This document shows positions 20,772 to 21,200 of a stretch of DNA of 21,200 bases, in pieces. The notes under the pieces were generated by a model. It made no database searches and was not told the origin of the DNA. It saw nothing but the letters and a program-made list of their open reading frames with translations. Position 1 is the first letter of the stretch; every line of letters starts with the position of its first letter. This DNA is from Lactobacillaceae bacterium (lineage in GTDB: Bacteria; Bacillota; Bacilli; Lactobacillales; Lactobacillaceae): the NCBI GenBank assembly GCA_031261865.1, contig JAISIV010000081.1, positions 1 to 21,200 on the forward strand, given 5' to 3'. Made by a program: the position numbers and the translations under genes.

Positions 20772-21200
20772 TTAAGTTTGACCACATTTCAAAAAAATAT
20801 GGAAACGATTACGCCGTCCAAGATTTATCTCTAGAAATTGAAGATGGAGAATTATTTGTTCTAGTCGGACCATCTGGTTCAGGTAAGACAACTGCCATGA
20901 AAATGATTAATCGATTAGTTGAGCCTACTGATGGCGATACTTATGTGAGAGGTGTCCGTGCTATTGATTATGATTTAGTAGAATTGCGTCGCGGGATTGG
21001 TTATGTTTTGCAGAATTCAGCTCTTTTTCCGAATATGACGATTGCACAAAACGCCGGTATTCAATTAGAGATGATGAAAGTCAACAAAGTTGAACGAGAT
21101 CAGAGAGTTAATGATTTGTTAGACACGGTTGGCCTCAATCATCAAGACTACGCAAATCGTATGCCTGACGAACTATCAGGTGGTGAACAACAAAGAGTTG
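20768..21200 (+). CDS. OpuCA-like glycine betaine/choline ABC transporter ATPase (3' truncated)
   Basis: The frame runs off the window after 144 codons. It starts MIKFDHISKKYGNDYAVQD and contains Walker A GPSGSGKTT, the Q-loop in GIGYVLQNSALFPNMTI and the signature LSGGEQQRV at the very end; Walker B lies beyond the window. LRRGIGYVLQNSALFPNMTIAQN and the KMINRLVEPTDGD segment are characteristic of quaternary-amine (OpuCA/ProV-like) ATPases, which power uptake of glycine betaine, carnitine or choline during osmotic stress. Permease and binding-protein genes should follow downstream. In lactic acid bacteria OpuC-type transporters can be controlled by c-di-AMP, interesting given cdaA earlier in the window, but whether this protein carries C-terminal CBS domains cannot be seen here. 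No spaced Shine-Dalgarno sequence precedes the ATG. Confidence 0.88.
   Translation, partial: MIKFDHISKKYGNDYAVQDLSLEIEDGELFVLVGPSGSGKTTAMKMINRLVEPTDGDTYVRGVRAIDYDLVELRRGIGYVLQNSALFPNMTIAQNAGIQLEMMKVNKVERDQRVNDLLDTVGLNHQDYANRMPDELSGGEQQRV

Overview
The window looks like chromosomal DNA of a low-GC lactic acid bacterium, most likely Lactobacillaceae. The support is a GtfA/GtfB-type glycosyltransferase pair, a CdaA/CdaR c-di-AMP module, two FAD/thiamine pyruvate oxidases of the Lactobacillus plantarum type, CcpA cre boxes, AGGAGG ribosome binding sites and compact operons closed by intrinsic terminators. I cannot name the species. There is no rRNA, tRNA, CRISPR array, insertion sequence or prophage. 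No gene-free stretch exceeds about 130 bases.

Layout. (1) 1-4396: one plus-strand operon with a 5'-truncated glycosyltransferase, its GtfB-like partner, diadenylate cyclase cdaA, cdaR and an unknown 105-residue protein, then a terminator. glmM, the usual third gene of cdaA-cdaR operons, is absent and the unknown gene sits in its place. (2) 4411-5803: a divergent triosephosphate isomerase overlapping a gene for an unknown protein with two C-terminal membrane helices. (3) 5834-6847: a zinc-free quinone-oxidoreductase-type MDR enzyme. (4) 6869-9459: a class II UvrA paralogue behind a cre box. (5) 9482-13428: tandem pyruvate oxidase genes, each with its own consensus promoter and terminator; only the second has a perfect cre. 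(6) 13506-14790: an HxlR regulator divergent from a double SnoaL/NTF2-like protein, with an 18-bp palindrome between them. (7) 14791-17033: a CoA-disulfide-reductase/NADH-oxidase-like flavoprotein, an unknown helical protein and a DUF2255 protein. (8) 17047-17761, minus strand: a short XRE regulator and a four-helix membrane protein. (9) 17804-20682: a Cof-type HAD phosphatase, an HdeD-like membrane protein, a uracil-DNA-glycosylase-family protein and a second Cof-type phosphatase. (10) 20768-end: the start of an OpuCA-like ABC ATPase.

Themes. The middle of the window concerns redox metabolism. The pyruvate oxidases turn pyruvate, phosphate and O2 into acetyl phosphate, CO2 and H2O2. Nearby flavin or NAD(P)H oxidoreductases and an HxlR/SnoaL pair may handle the resulting stress; this link is inference.

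The most unusual signals are these. Several start codons lie 6-8 nt after a -10-like hexamer with no Shine-Dalgarno sequence. The best case, a full TTGACA-17-TACATT promoter 6 nt before a GTG start, points to a leaderless mRNA. The triosephosphate isomerase has substitutions at normally invariant active-site positions. CdaR carries a serine-rich extracellular tail in an operon with a predicted protein O-glycosyltransferase pair.
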